NCBI RefSeq assembly: GCF_038446955.1
Contig: NZ_CP151803.1
Location: forward strand, 1,984,001 to 2,048,000
DNA: 64,000 nucleotides
Source of the DNA: Pedobacter sp. FW305-3-2-15-E-R2A2
Lineage (GTDB): Bacteria; Bacteroidota; Bacteroidia; Sphingobacteriales; Sphingobacteriaceae
Direction: 5' to 3'
In this document: positions 63,874 through 64,000 of the stretch, piece by piece
Layout of the letters: each line of letters starts with the position of its first letter
Numbering within the stretch: the stretch's first letter is position 1
Made by a program: the position numbers and the translations under genes
Notes under the pieces: model-generated
What the model was told of the DNA's origin: nothing
Database searches by the model: none
The model's input: only the letters and a program-made list of their open reading frames with translations

Positions 63874-64000
63874 ATGAAGCTCAGGATGAATTGTAAGTCG
63901 GCCTTTTTATTTTGCTCCCTTTCTTTGATTGCAGGTGCCGGATACGCTCAGGTGGCAGGTGATGAGGATAAGGAAATGTTCAATCAGGCAAAGCTTCGCG
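63874..64000 (+). CDS. Exported protein of locus C, 3' end beyond window
   Basis: ATG 63874 starts a frame open to the window end (42 codons). A signal peptide is clear (SAFLFCSLSLIAGAGYAQ), followed by VAGDEDKEMFNQAKLR. The visible part is too short to name a family. It lies 29 bp after the lyase gene and is probably the next enzyme of the same operon. Confidence 0.75.
   Translation, partial: MKLRMNCKSAFLFCSLSLIAGAGYAQVAGDEDKEMFNQAKLR

Noticed and set aside
1..64000. CRISPR arrays, tRNA or rRNA genes, insertion sequences
   Set aside because: I found no regularly spaced direct repeats, no tRNA-like cloverleaf, no rRNA sequence and no transposase-like frame on reading the window.

Overview
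The window is from a Bacteroidota genome, most likely a Pedobacter-like member of the Sphingobacteriaceae. This rests on three SusC/SusD pairs, a FecI/FecR pair, a hybrid two-component sensor, LytS/LytTR regulators, TAnnTTTG-type promoter boxes, A-rich start regions without Shine-Dalgarno sequences, and a high density of secreted glycoside hydrolases. I see no rRNA, tRNA, insertion sequence, phage gene or CRISPR array.

Layout. (1) 1-15093, locus A, all on +: a 5'-truncated mannose-6-phosphate isomerase-like protein, a sugar MFS porter, an ECF sigma factor and FecR anti-sigma factor, a SusC with an N-terminal STN domain, SusD, a GH59 (galactocerebrosidase-type) enzyme and a GH95 enzyme. (2) 15116-22912, a mixed block: MocR-type regulator and divergent GNAT acetyltransferase, a secreted esterase, a DUF937-OmpA fusion, a Tam-like methyltransferase, an ABM monooxygenase, and a C39-like/VKOR/thioredoxin fusion. 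(3) 22999-34452, a set of secreted carbohydrate enzymes with no SusC/SusD: a divergent GH95-like protein, a GH116-like protein, a lipoprotein resembling RbsD/FucU mutarotases, a GH95, a sulfatase broken by one in-frame stop, and a GH109-type NAD-dependent enzyme. (4) 34593-44623, locus B: LytS-type kinase, large zinc metalloprotease, SusC, SusD, LytTR regulator. (5) 44688-64000, locus C: hybrid sensor, AraC-cupin regulator, then a tightly packed operon of SusC, SusD, a fasciclin-like lipoprotein, GH2, GH95, GH31, a PF05426 (PL38-like) lyase and one more exported protein cut by the window end.

How they fit together. Locus A looks like a sigma/anti-sigma-controlled glycan locus, locus C a hybrid-sensor-controlled one, and locus B possibly a protein/peptide-scavenging locus in which kinase and regulator flank the protease and importer. 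Region 3 appears to share its own regulator: the word ATTAAGNNATTTTGGC occurs in front of three of its transcription units. Fucose (or L-galactose) release recurs, with three GH95 enzymes, one GH95-like protein and a possible exported fucose mutarotase.

The observations most worth following are the shared operator in region 3, 21/22-bp spaced TTYCACYCC repeats in front of the metalloprotease and the AraC gene, parallel leaders (tandem AACCTAACCAAA, short ORF, nested CCGG hairpin) before two SusC genes, the sulfatase nonsense codon six codons before the formylglycine cysteine, and the exported mutarotase-like lipoprotein. All family calls come from reading motifs; no database search was run.
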